A stretch of 64,000 nucleotides of DNA from Phocaeicola fibrisolvens (GTDB lineage Bacteria; Bacteroidota; Bacteroidia; Bacteroidales; Bacteroidaceae), in assembly GCF_025567125.1 (NCBI RefSeq), contig NZ_JAOQJI010000012.1:1-64000 (forward strand), in the 5' to 3' direction. Position 1 is the stretch's first letter; the number at the start of each line of letters is the position of its first letter. The notes beneath the pieces were generated by a model that was not told the DNA's origin, did not search any database, and worked only from the letters and a program-made list of their open reading frames with translations. Made by a program: the position numbers and the translations under genes. This document shows positions 25,023 to 32,672 of the stretch, piece after piece.

Positions 25023-26519
25023 ATGAGCTTTAACTTTATTACGGCAGCCGAGGCTGCCAGCTACATCAAGGATGGGGATATTGTCGGATTGAGCGGCTTT
25101 ACCCCTGCAGGAAGTCCGAAAGCGGTGACCGCAGAGTTGGCAAAAATAGCAGAGGAAAAACACGCGAGGGGTGAAGCCTTTCAAATCGGTGTGATTACGG
25201 GAGCGTCTACAGGAGATTCCTGCGACGGGGCACTGACCCGGGCACACGCCATCAAGTTCCGTGCTCCTTATACCACAAACACAGATTTCCGTAAGGCGGT
25301 GAACAACGGTGAAATCAATTATACGGACATTCATTTGTCGCAGGTGGCACAGCGCCTGCGTTCTGGTTTCTTGGGGCATGTCAATGTGGCCATTATCGAA
25401 GCTTGTGAAATTACGGAAGACGGACGCATTTACCTGACTGCCGGTGTGGGCATTTCACCGACCATAGCCCGGCTGGCCGACAAAGTGATTGTGGAACTGA
25501 ATGCAGCTCATAGCAAGCGTTTGATTGGCATGCACGATTTGTATGAGATGGAACGTCCTCCTTATCGCCGGCCGATTCCGATTGTGCGTCCGAGCGACCG
25601 GATTGGTCTTCCGTATATTCAGGTAGATCCTTCCAAAGTTGTGGGTATTGTGGAAACGAATATGCCGGATGAGGCTCGTGGCTTCCATGAATCCGATCCC
25701 GTAACAGACAAGATAGGACAGAACGTAGCGGAGTTTTTGGCATCCGACATGCGCAAAGGCATTATTCCCTCCACTTTTCTTCCGTTGCAGTCAGGAGTAG
25801 GGAATATCGCTAATGCAGTGTTGAGTGCCTTGGGAAAAGACTCCAGCATTCCCCCGTTTGAGATGTATACGGAAGTGATACAGAATGCCGTAATCAAGCT
25901 CATTAAGGAGGGCCGTATCAAGTTTGGCAGCACTTGTTCGCTGAGCGTAACCAACGACTGTCTGCAGGATATTTACGATAACATGGACTTTTTCCGTCAC
26001 AAGCTGGTGTTGCGTCCTTCGGAAATTTCCAATTGTCCGGAAGTCATTCGGCGTATTGGAGTCATTTCCATGAATACAGCCATTGAGGCGGACATTTATG
26101 GCAATGTGAACTCTACTCATATCTGCGGTACCAAGATGATGAACGGCATCGGTGGTTCCGGCGACTTCACGCGTAGTGCCTACATCTCTATCTTCTCTTG
26201 TCCGTCGACGGCCAAGGGAGGCTGCATCAGCTCTATCGTACCGATGGTATCGCATCTTGACCACAGTGAACATTCGGTGAATGTGATTATTACCGAGCAG
26301 GGTATTGCCGACTTGCGTGGAAAGAGCCCGATGGAGCGTGCGGAGGCAGTGATTGAAAACTGTGCACATCCGGACTACAAGCAGCTGCTTTGGGATTATC
26401 TGAAAATCTCCACGAAAGGGCAGACTTGCCATAGTCTTTCTGCGGCATTGGGCATGCATCAGGTGTTCCTTGATAAAGGAGATATGCGCTTGACCGACTG
26501 GGCTGATTTTCAAAAATAA
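25023..26519 (+). CDS. Acetyl-CoA hydrolase/CoA-transferase family protein (probable succinyl-CoA:acetate CoA-transferase)
   Basis: A 498-residue class I CoA-transferase of the AarC/Cat1 type. The probable catalytic glutamate is Glu284 in EMYTEVIQN, and the glycine-rich motif NGIGGSGDFTRSAY and ITEQGIADLRG lie toward the C-terminus. Such enzymes move CoA between succinate and acetate, or hydrolyse acetyl-CoA. In Bacteroides this suits the succinate, acetate and propionate end-product pathways. The frame is open back to 24900, but MSFNFITAAEAASYIKDGD at 25023 fits the family start. It ends at a terminator shared with the ABC gene. Confidence 0.9.
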   Translation: MSFNFITAAEAASYIKDGDIVGLSGFTPAGSPKAVTAELAKIAEEKHARGEAFQIGVITGASTGDSCDGALTRAHAIKFRAPYTTNTDFRKAVNNGEINYTDIHLSQVAQRLRSGFLGHVNVAIIEACEITEDGRIYLTAGVGISPTIARLADKVIVELNAAHSKRLIGMHDLYEMERPPYRRPIPIVRPSDRIGLPYIQVDPSKVVGIVETNMPDEARGFHESDPVTDKIGQNVAEFLASDMRKGIIPSTFLPLQSGVGNIANAVLSALGKDSSIPPFEMYTEVIQNAVIKLIKEGRIKFGSTCSLSVTNDCLQDIYDNMDFFRHKLVLRPSEISNCPEVIRRIGVISMNTAIEADIYGNVNSTHICGTKMMNGIGGSGDFTRSAYISIFSCPSTAKGGCISSIVPMVSHLDHSEHSVNVIITEQGIADLRGKSPMERAEAVIENCAHPDYKQLLWDYLKISTKGQTCHSLSAALGMHQVFLDKGDMRLTDWADFQK

Positions 26520-26548
26520 CAAACGTATCCCATAAATAATCACGAGCG

Positions 26549-26583
26549 GGGGATGAGAACTTTCTGAGAAGGTTTTCATCCCC
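26549..26583. terminator. Terminator between the CoA-transferase and ABC transporter genes
   Basis: A stem of about 15 bp, GGGGATGAGAAC at the left with GTTTTCATCCCC at the right, in the gap between two converging genes. Confidence 0.65.
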
Positions 26584-26592
26584 TGACTTGTT

Positions 26593-28239
26593 TCAGGAGT
26601 GCATGCCGATGCGTATTTTTCGGGTACATTCGTTCATCAGGTTGGCGTCGTGAGTCACGAACAGGATGATTTTGTCTTTTCCTCTTTCCAGCAAATGTCC
26701 GATTAATTCTTTTGCCGTGTGACTGTCCAGTGCCGATGTGATTTCATCGAAAACCCAGATGCTTCCAGGGAGGAGTAGGGCCCGGGCAATGGCCAGACGC
26801 TGTGCCTGTCCTTCAGATAACCCATAGCCGGATTCTCCGATGAGGGTATCCATGCCTTCGGGAAGTTCTTTGACAAAGTAGGCGCATGCTGCGTCGATGA
26901 CCTCTTTCAGCATTTCCTCGGTGGCTTTCGGATTGGCCAGCAACAGGTTTTCCCGGATGGTTCCGCTGAACAGGCTGTTTCCTTGCGGAACGTATACGAA
27001 ATTTTTTTGTGAAATGTCTTTCAGTGGGAAGGTCCGCCCTTCTTCTTCTACGTACATATCTCCTTCATCTGGTTCCAGAATTCCCATAACCAGACGGAGA
27101 AAAGTGGTTTTTCCGGCTCCTGTAGGACCGATGATGGCTACGGGTTCTCCAGCTTGGATGTCGAGCGACATTCCATTGAAAAGTTCGGTCTTTTCATATT
27201 TGAAGAACAAATTCCGGCATCCCAGTCGCGTGGGGGTATACAGCATGCGGCTGGAACGGTTCTTTTCCATATCTCCCTGGTCGAGTTCCATGAGTCGTTC
27301 AATGGACGCTTGTACCTTGATGAGCCCGGGTACGAAGGAAATCAATTGTAGGACAGGTCCCTGCACTCGTCCTACCAGCTGAATGAAAGCCGTCATGGAG
27401 CCGAATGAAATCAGGTTCTTTGAAAGCGAGTGAATGCCCCACAGGAAAGCCGTGAGATATCCGCCTCCGAAGACAAGTTGCAGCATGGACTTGGAGTAAG
27501 TTCCGAATTTCAGTTGCTCCATTCCCAGCTGATAACGTTTTTCCTGCTGTTCATTGAGTTTGGAAACCCGGACGGAAATGGCTCCGATGGAGCGTATTAG
27601 AATACGGGAGGCCATATTTTCCTGCATGACAGACAATAGCTTGCTGTCGGTTTCTTTCCACGCTTTGCTCAAAGCTCTCATTTTCTTATAATACAATTTG
27701 GAAAACAAAAGCAACGGGGTAGAGACCAACAGAATCCAGGCCAGTTGGGCATCCAGTGCACACAGGAATAAGAAAGAAGCAATCAGTTTGACTGTTGTGA
27801 CCGCAATGGAGGGCAGCGTATATACCAGCAGTTGTATTACGTCGTTGCAGTCGGATATCATGCGGTTGATGATGTCTCCAGTGTGCCATTGCCCCGCACT
27901 GCTCCAGGAATTTCTCATCAGATGGTCCGACAGCTGAGTTTGCAGTTTCATTTGCATTCTCAGTTTCACTTTTTCCGTAATCCACGGATTTGACAGACTG
28001 GAAATGATGGAACCTAAGATACAGCCTACCATTAAGCCAGCGTTCAGCCATAAAGAACCGGAGTCGCTTCCGGTAGCAATATCAATGGCTTTTTTGGAAA
28101 AATAAATGGAGCACAAGGAGAACCCCATTCCCATTAAATCGATTAAGGCAGAGCAGACGATTGATTTGCGGAAAGGGCGGACCAGGGTGCTGGTCCATGC
28201 AAGGCATTCCCGTATGTGTTGGCTAAAGATAAACTTCAT
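26593..28239 (-). CDS. ABC transporter, fused membrane and ATPase domains (half-transporter)
   Basis: A 548-residue exporter-type half-transporter. The N-terminal membrane domain (about 20-310) holds some five or six helices. The ATPase domain has Walker A GPTGAGKT at 371-378, the Q-loop VYVPQGNSLFSG, signature LSEGQ at 474-478 (glutamate in place of the usual second-position glycine), Walker B IWVFDEITSALD and the switch histidine in FVTHD. It would act as a dimer. No peptidase domain is present, so it is not a classical bacteriocin exporter. The substrate is unknown. It has a full promoter, and an array of palindromes lies about 110-180 bp upstream of that. Confidence 0.9.
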   Translation of the reverse strand: MKFIFSQHIRECLAWTSTLVRPFRKSIVCSALIDLMGMGFSLCSIYFSKKAIDIATGSDSGSLWLNAGLMVGCILGSIISSLSNPWITEKVKLRMQMKLQTQLSDHLMRNSWSSAGQWHTGDIINRMISDCNDVIQLLVYTLPSIAVTTVKLIASFLFLCALDAQLAWILLVSTPLLLFSKLYYKKMRALSKAWKETDSKLLSVMQENMASRILIRSIGAISVRVSKLNEQQEKRYQLGMEQLKFGTYSKSMLQLVFGGGYLTAFLWGIHSLSKNLISFGSMTAFIQLVGRVQGPVLQLISFVPGLIKVQASIERLMELDQGDMEKNRSSRMLYTPTRLGCRNLFFKYEKTELFNGMSLDIQAGEPVAIIGPTGAGKTTFLRLVMGILEPDEGDMYVEEEGRTFPLKDISQKNFVYVPQGNSLFSGTIRENLLLANPKATEEMLKEVIDAACAYFVKELPEGMDTLIGESGYGLSEGQAQRLAIARALLLPGSIWVFDEITSALDSHTAKELIGHLLERGKDKIILFVTHDANLMNECTRKIRIGMHS

Positions 28240-28259
28240 TCGTATATGGTTGTTTGGTA

Positions 28260-28291
28260 CAAAGATAACCCAATCACTTTAAAACTGCAAT
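28260..28291 (-). promoter_or_regulatory. Promoter of the ABC transporter gene
   Basis: TTG (28289-28291), a 21-bp spacer and TATCTTTG (28260-28267) on the minus strand, 21 bp before the ATG. Confidence 0.6.
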
Positions 28292-28398
28292 AAAATAAGT
28301 TCTGTTGCAGGGACTTTGCTGTAAATGGATGGGAATGAAACGGATATTGGGTTTCTGACTGATGTTTTTTTCTTTTCTTCGAGGTAATTTCTCTGTTT

Positions 28399-28470
28399 CA
28401 CAGTGTGGGATATAAAAACCACACTGTGAAATACATAAACCGCAGTGTGAAATATAAATACCACACTGTG
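28399..28470. repeat. Four palindromes CACA(G/C)TGTG at an exact 21-bp period
   Basis: CACAGTGTG at 28399, CACACTGTG at 28420, CGCAGTGTG at 28441 and CACACTGTG at 28462. Each is a 9-base palindrome around one central base; the third has one mismatch. The starts are exactly 21 bp apart, so all sites face the same side of the helix. Spacers are AT-rich and partly alike (ATATAAA, ATACATAAA). Neighbouring units can also pair as hairpins. It may be an operator array or an intergenic repeat. Confidence 0.8.
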
Positions 28471-28540
28471 GAATAGAGAAGTTGAAAGGGCTTTTGCCTT
28501 TATGTGACGAAGTGTATGGGAAAAAGCTTTGTCGTAAATA

Positions 28541-28574
28541 TAAAAAAATCTGTCAGGAGGCTTTCCTGACAGAT
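28541..28574 (-). terminator. Terminator of the fimbrillin-like gene
   Basis: An 11-bp perfect stem (28574-28564 with 28558-28548) followed on the minus strand by TTTTTTTATA, 20 bp after the stop. Confidence 0.85.
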
Positions 28575-28593
28575 AATGGGAAATAGTAATAGA

Positions 28594-29670
28594 TCAATCT
28601 ATGGGAATCAGAATATCTTCACCTTCTTCCCAATTACCAATTACAACCGGAATGACCACCAGTGTACCGTCGGGCTGTATTCTCAAGTTGAAACGGTAGT
28701 AGGTGCCGGCTTTTAATGCATTGATGCTGTTTCCCGGAATGGCCAATGCCTCTGTCGCTTTTCCGTTCACGTTCAGTTCAAGCAAGACATTCTGACTTGC
28801 TGAGAAAGAAGTGGGAAGTGCGGACAAATAGGCAGTGAAAGCTTCGTCCGGGTCGGAGGTGAATCCATTTTCCCCTAACTTCAGCATGGTATAGGATGAA
28901 CGAGTAGATGCTCTTGAGGCAGCAGTGTTCGGACTTCTTGTGCTACTTCCTTCGAACCTAAGGTAAACGCCCTCCGAATAGAAAGGAGTTCCGTTGTCGG
29001 TTTTCATGGTTACGGAATGCACTGTCACTTTCCGTCCGCTGTCGTTGATGATATTGAAGACCAGCAAGCTGCTCAGGTGCTTGAAGCGTAAGCCGGTCAG
29101 TTCATTCAAGTTTTCTTCACTTTGCACGACACTGGTATACATCGGGCGGTATTTGTTTAAGTGAAGTGAACTGTTCTTTTCCGTCTGGCATAGAGGGGAA
29201 TTGCCGTTTCCGGTAGGAATGGTGAAACGGATTTGCTTGTCACTTGTATAGTAGGTGGCATTGTGGATACCGAAATAAGTCTTGGTATCGACTGCAGGAC
29301 CGATGTATTCGAACAGTGCCGATGAAATTCCTCCTTCCTCTGTTTGGAACGTACATTGTGTCAGGTCGTCAATGGAGTTGCCGGTCCAGATGGTTACTTC
29401 GTCTCCGGCATCCCAGCGCAGCAAGTTTGTTCCTCCGTTGGTAGAACCTTCCACCACAGAAGCTCTGCTTTGCGTCTGAGTGGTGCCCGTACGGAAAGTG
29501 AGATGTACAGTTTGAGGGACATCGGGTTGAGTCGTTTCTGTATTTTCTCCTTGTTCGGGAGTTTCCTGTGTGGGACGATTGGTTTCGGATAATTCTTCTT
29601 TGCTGCATCCGGGCAAAAGAATATGCCCACCTGCAAGCAGCAGCATTCCCCAGAATAGTTTTTTTCTCAT
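28594..29670 (-). CDS. Fimbrillin-like lipoprotein
   Basis: A 358-residue lipoprotein with the signal MRKKLFWGMLLLAGGHILLPGC (cysteine at residue 22). A low-complexity Glu/Thr/Gln/Pro linker follows (about 23-55), then beta-rich repeats typical of Bacteroidales fimbrillin or FimB/Mfa2-like proteins: LRWDAGDEVTIWTG, LTGLRFKHLSSLLVFNI and the C-terminal NALKAGTYYRFNLRI. Such proteins form or anchor surface fimbriae. No tip or other pilus gene is nearby apart from the small peptide gene 36 bp upstream, so this may be a non-polymerising surface protein. Confidence 0.82.
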   Translation of the reverse strand: MRKKLFWGMLLLAGGHILLPGCSKEELSETNRPTQETPEQGENTETTQPDVPQTVHLTFRTGTTQTQSRASVVEGSTNGGTNLLRWDAGDEVTIWTGNSIDDLTQCTFQTEEGGISSALFEYIGPAVDTKTYFGIHNATYYTSDKQIRFTIPTGNGNSPLCQTEKNSSLHLNKYRPMYTSVVQSEENLNELTGLRFKHLSSLLVFNIINDSGRKVTVHSVTMKTDNGTPFYSEGVYLRFEGSSTRSPNTAASRASTRSSYTMLKLGENGFTSDPDEAFTAYLSALPTSFSASQNVLLELNVNGKATEALAIPGNSINALKAGTYYRFNLRIQPDGTLVVIPVVIGNWEEGEDILIPID

Positions 29671-29706
29671 TTTAATTGCAATGCTTATGTATAAAACTAA
29701 TACCTG

Positions 29707-29871
29707 TTAAAAACGTGATTCGCGTGAAGAAAAGCTTCGTCCCCATGAGCCTCCATCTGCGTCTCCTTCTCCTATGATAGGATTGCTTCCCGACAAAATA
29801 GCACCTTCTAATTCAATTTGGATAATCTCCGCGTGGGGAGGTACGTAGCTTTCTTTCTGATTTGTTTCCAT
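29707..29871 (-). CDS. Short companion peptide of the fimbrillin-like gene
   Basis: A 54-residue acidic peptide with no signal sequence. It has the motif YVPPHAEIIQIELEGAILSG, followed by a Gly/Asp/Ser-rich region (GEGDADGGSWG) and an Arg/Ser/Phe tail. I recall similar short frames with a Y-x-PP-x-x-E-x-I-x-I pattern beside fimbrillin or adhesin genes in Bacteroidales; no function is known to me. The ATG at 29871 places the motif near the N-terminus. A longer start at 29922 (71 residues) is possible. It is in one transcript with the fimbrillin-like gene, and two dyads lie upstream. Confidence 0.6.
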   Translation of the reverse strand: METNQKESYVPPHAEIIQIELEGAILSGSNPIIGEGDADGGSWGRSFSSRESRF

Positions 29872-29927
29872 TGTTATCTTTATTACCTTAAATTGTTTCA
29901 GTTGTTTTACTTTGTTGCACATTTTGT

Positions 29928-29976
29928 TTACAATTGTAATAACGCTTATGTGGGATAAATGTTTTCATATTTATCC
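29928..29976. promoter_or_regulatory. Two dyads upstream of the peptide-fimbrillin operon
   Basis: A perfect 12-bp palindrome TTACAATTGTAA (29928-29939), and a perfect 8-bp inverted repeat GGATAAAT/ATTTATCC with an 8-base gap (29953-29976). They lie 57-105 bp before the ATG at 29871. No match to TAnnTTTG was found nearby, so they may mark an operator or a nonstandard promoter. Confidence 0.45.
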
Positions 29977-30031
29977 GAATTTGAATTTTTTAAGAACTTG
30001 AATGACGTTAATATTTTGATAAACAGCGAAA

Positions 30032-30071
30032 TAAAAAAAGGCAGGATTACACTCATACTGTATCCTGCCTA
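30032..30071 (-). terminator. Terminator of the beta-galactosidase gene
   Basis: On the minus strand AGGCAGGATACA pairs with TGTAATCCTGCCT (one bulge), followed by TTTTTTT. Confidence 0.8.
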
Positions 30072-30093
30072 TGATTAGGGGTATTGGTTGATT

Positions 30094-32532
30094 TTATTTG
30101 ATTGAAATTTGTATTTTTCCTGCCTGGAGTCCTTTGGCGGTAGCTTCAAGTTCAAGTATACCGTTTTTTTCTCCTGCCTGTACAATGGCAGTCAGCATCC
30201 CATTAAAGGCATGCATTTGAGGCAGGTGGAACAAGTCTAGACAGGTCGGGTCGCCATTGGCAGAGGCCTTGTAGCTTCCGGCACCTTTTACTTTGAATTT
30301 CACCAGGCGCATGTCGGTGGGGCAGAGGTTTCCGTCTTTGTCTACAATGCGTACGGTTACGTAGGCCAGGTCTTTTCCGTCGGCTTTCAGCGATTTCTGT
30401 GCAGGAACCAGTTCGATGTGATGAGGTTTTCCGGCCGTGCGGATTGTTTTTTCCGCTTGGGCGGTACCTGCTTCATCGTATGCCACAACTTTCACTTCTC
30501 CTAGTTCGTAAATGGCATGCGGCCACATCAGGCGGTAGCGGTTTTCCACTGTTTGGCGGTTCTTGGTCTGTTTCCCGTAACTTTTCCCGTTGATGAAAAG
30601 TTCGGCTGTCGGATAGTTGGTATAGACGAATACGGGCACTTCCTTACCTTCCCGTCCTTCCCAGTTCCAGTGCGGCAGAATGTGCAGGGTTTCTGCCTGC
30701 TTGTTCCATACACTGCGGTACAGGTAATAACGGTCTTTCGGAATAGAAGCCAGGTCGATGATACCGAACATGGAACTGTGGTTGGGCCATGCGTCCGTGT
30801 CGTACGGACTGGGTTCACCCAGGTAGTCGAAACCGGTCCATACAAACTGTCCCAAGGTCCATTCATGGTCGTCTGCCAGGGCGAAGTCGATGTCGGGAAT
30901 GTTGGACCACGAGCAGTATTCCAAGTCGTAGGAAGACGACTGATGGTCTTCATATTTGGCGTCTGCTTTCCGTTCGGCAGGGAATTTATACACACCGCGG
31001 GAGCTGACGGTCGAAGAAGTCTCTGAGCCTAACACCAAGTTTTGTGGCAGCCGCTGATAGGCTTCTTCGTAGCGGTGTGCCCGGTAGTTGAATCCCGGAA
31101 TGTCGAGCATGGCGGCAAATCCGTTGTCCAATACACAATCTACCTGGTCCATACCGCAGGTAACCGGGCGGGTGGGGTCTTCGCGGTGACAGATGTCTTG
31201 CAGGAATTTGGCCACCTTATAGCCTTCGGCGCTGCATTGGGTGGGTACCTCGTTTCCGATGCTCCACATCACCACACAAGGGTGGTTGCGATATTGTTGC
31301 AGCATGTTCACCATGTCTTTTTCCGCCCATTCGTGGAAGTAGCGGTGGTATCCGTTGTCGCATTTGGCGATGTCCCATTCGTCGAACGGCTCAATCATCA
31401 TCATGAAACCCATTTCGTCGCAGAGGCTGACCAGTTCGGGAGCCGGCATGTTGTGGGCCGTACGGATGGCGTCGCATCCCATGTCTTTCAATAGGGTAAG
31501 CTGGTGGCGTAAGGCCGAAACATTGATGGCGGCTCCCAGCGGGCCTAAATCGTGGTGGTTGCATACGCCCTGGAACTTGCGGTGTTTTCCGTTCAGGAAG
31601 AATCCCTTGTCGGCCATGAACTCGATGGAGCGGATACCGAAGCGGGTGGTATAGGTATCAGTAAGTTGCCCGTCAACATAGATTTTGGAGACAGCCTGAT
31701 AGAGTACGGGGGTTTCCGGTGACCATAACTGAGGATTTTCCACGATAAAGTTCTGTGTGAAAGGTTGGCCATGGTTGATGCGTCCTTCGTTCTTTTTGCT
31801 GGTCACTTTCTGTCCGTCGGGAGAAAGAATCTCCGTTTCTACGGTAATTTTTTCTTTTTCCACATTTTTCAATGTAGTGCGGAGACAGACGGATGCATAG
31901 TCTGTAGCCACGTGAGGAGTGGTGATTTGAGTACCCCATACAGGTACGTGTACCTTCTCTGTGGTAACCAAGTGGACGTTCCGGTAGAGTCCGGCTCCCG
32001 GATACCAGCGGGAAGATTGGGGACGGTTCTCCAGACGTACCGCCAGTACGTTGTCTTTTCCGTCCTTATGCAGGAATTCAGTCACATCGCAGTGGAAAGA
32101 ATTGTAACCGAACGGCCAGAAACAGGCCTCTTGTCCGTTGACATATACATGGGCCTCACTCATGGCACCGTCGAAAATCAGGGTTGTTTTTTTGTTGGGG
32201 TCTGCATCAAACCGCGTGCGGTACCAGCCTACTCCCACGTAAGGCAGTCCGCCGGTACGTCCGGTCTTCACTGAAGCTTGCTTTTCGAGATTCTGCGTAA
32301 TGGCGACGTTCTGCAAGTCATTGTTCCGGTCGAAGGGTCCATAGATAGCCCAGTCGTGAGGGATGCGGACCGATTCCCATTGCGCATCATTGAATGCAGG
32401 CGAGGCGGCTCCGGAGGCTTCTCCTTTATGGAATTTCCAGTCGGTTTCCAGAAGTTGTTCGTGACGTTGTGCGCTGAGGCTGCATACGCTACAGAGCAAG
32501 ACAGCGAGCAGGAAGAGATAACGGATGTGCAT
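30094..32532 (-). CDS. GH2 beta-galactosidase, exported
   Basis: An 812-residue glycoside hydrolase of family 2 with a signal peptide (MHIRYLFLLAVLLCSVCSLSA). Domain order: jelly-roll sugar-binding domain (about 25-205), immunoglobulin-like domain (about 210-305), TIM-barrel catalytic domain (about 310-610) and C-terminal Ig-like domains. The acid/base is Glu428 in WSIGNE and the nucleophile Glu504 in LGSETSS. It would remove terminal beta-galactose (or a related beta-sugar) from glycans in the periplasm. Substrate specificity inside GH2 cannot be fixed from motifs; beta-galactosidase is the best call. It diverges from leuS. Confidence 0.9.
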   Translation of the reverse strand: MHIRYLFLLAVLLCSVCSLSAQRHEQLLETDWKFHKGEASGAASPAFNDAQWESVRIPHDWAIYGPFDRNNDLQNVAITQNLEKQASVKTGRTGGLPYVGVGWYRTRFDADPNKKTTLIFDGAMSEAHVYVNGQEACFWPFGYNSFHCDVTEFLHKDGKDNVLAVRLENRPQSSRWYPGAGLYRNVHLVTTEKVHVPVWGTQITTPHVATDYASVCLRTTLKNVEKEKITVETEILSPDGQKVTSKKNEGRINHGQPFTQNFIVENPQLWSPETPVLYQAVSKIYVDGQLTDTYTTRFGIRSIEFMADKGFFLNGKHRKFQGVCNHHDLGPLGAAINVSALRHQLTLLKDMGCDAIRTAHNMPAPELVSLCDEMGFMMMIEPFDEWDIAKCDNGYHRYFHEWAEKDMVNMLQQYRNHPCVVMWSIGNEVPTQCSAEGYKVAKFLQDICHREDPTRPVTCGMDQVDCVLDNGFAAMLDIPGFNYRAHRYEEAYQRLPQNLVLGSETSSTVSSRGVYKFPAERKADAKYEDHQSSSYDLEYCSWSNIPDIDFALADDHEWTLGQFVWTGFDYLGEPSPYDTDAWPNHSSMFGIIDLASIPKDRYYLYRSVWNKQAETLHILPHWNWEGREGKEVPVFVYTNYPTAELFINGKSYGKQTKNRQTVENRYRLMWPHAIYELGEVKVVAYDEAGTAQAEKTIRTAGKPHHIELVPAQKSLKADGKDLAYVTVRIVDKDGNLCPTDMRLVKFKVKGAGSYKASANGDPTCLDLFHLPQMHAFNGMLTAIVQAGEKNGILELEATAKGLQAGKIQISIK

Positions 32533-32564
32533 AGAATTTTAGTATTAGGTTTTCATTTATCAAG

Positions 32565-32572
32565 CAAAGATA
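32565..32572 (-). promoter_or_regulatory. -7 box of the beta-galactosidase gene
   Basis: TATCTTTG on the minus strand, 32 bp before the ATG. Confidence 0.5.
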
Positions 32573-32616
32573 AACTTTTCGTTCGAAACTATCCTTATTT
32601 ATTCCTGAACTCTTAC

Positions 32617-32624
32617 TATATTTG
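32617..32624 (+). promoter_or_regulatory. -7 box of leuS
   Basis: TATATTTG, 48 bp before the leuS ATG; no clear -33 element. Confidence 0.45.
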
Positions 32625-32672
32625 CGGAAAATTTGGAGAAATACGTAAAAATCAATTATATAATATTTCGAT

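Larger units (their letters stand above)
28240..28593. other. 354-bp intergenic region between the ABC transporter and fimbrillin-like genes
   Basis: This gap holds, from left to right, the ABC transporter promoter (28260-28291), about 100 bp without visible structure, the four-copy palindrome array (28399-28470), about 70 bp without visible structure, and the fimbrillin-like gene's terminator (28541-28574). No open frame in it looks like a gene. Confidence 0.7.

Noticed and set aside
26593..28239. Dedicated exporter for the small peptide near the fimbrillin-like gene
   Set aside because: The transporter lacks a C39 peptidase domain, and it has its own promoter beyond the fimbrillin terminator; nothing but proximity links them.
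28399..28470. CRISPR array
   Set aside because: The repeated unit is only 9 bp, spacers are about 12 bp and partly alike, and no cas genes are near. The array at 48105 was rejected for the same reasons.
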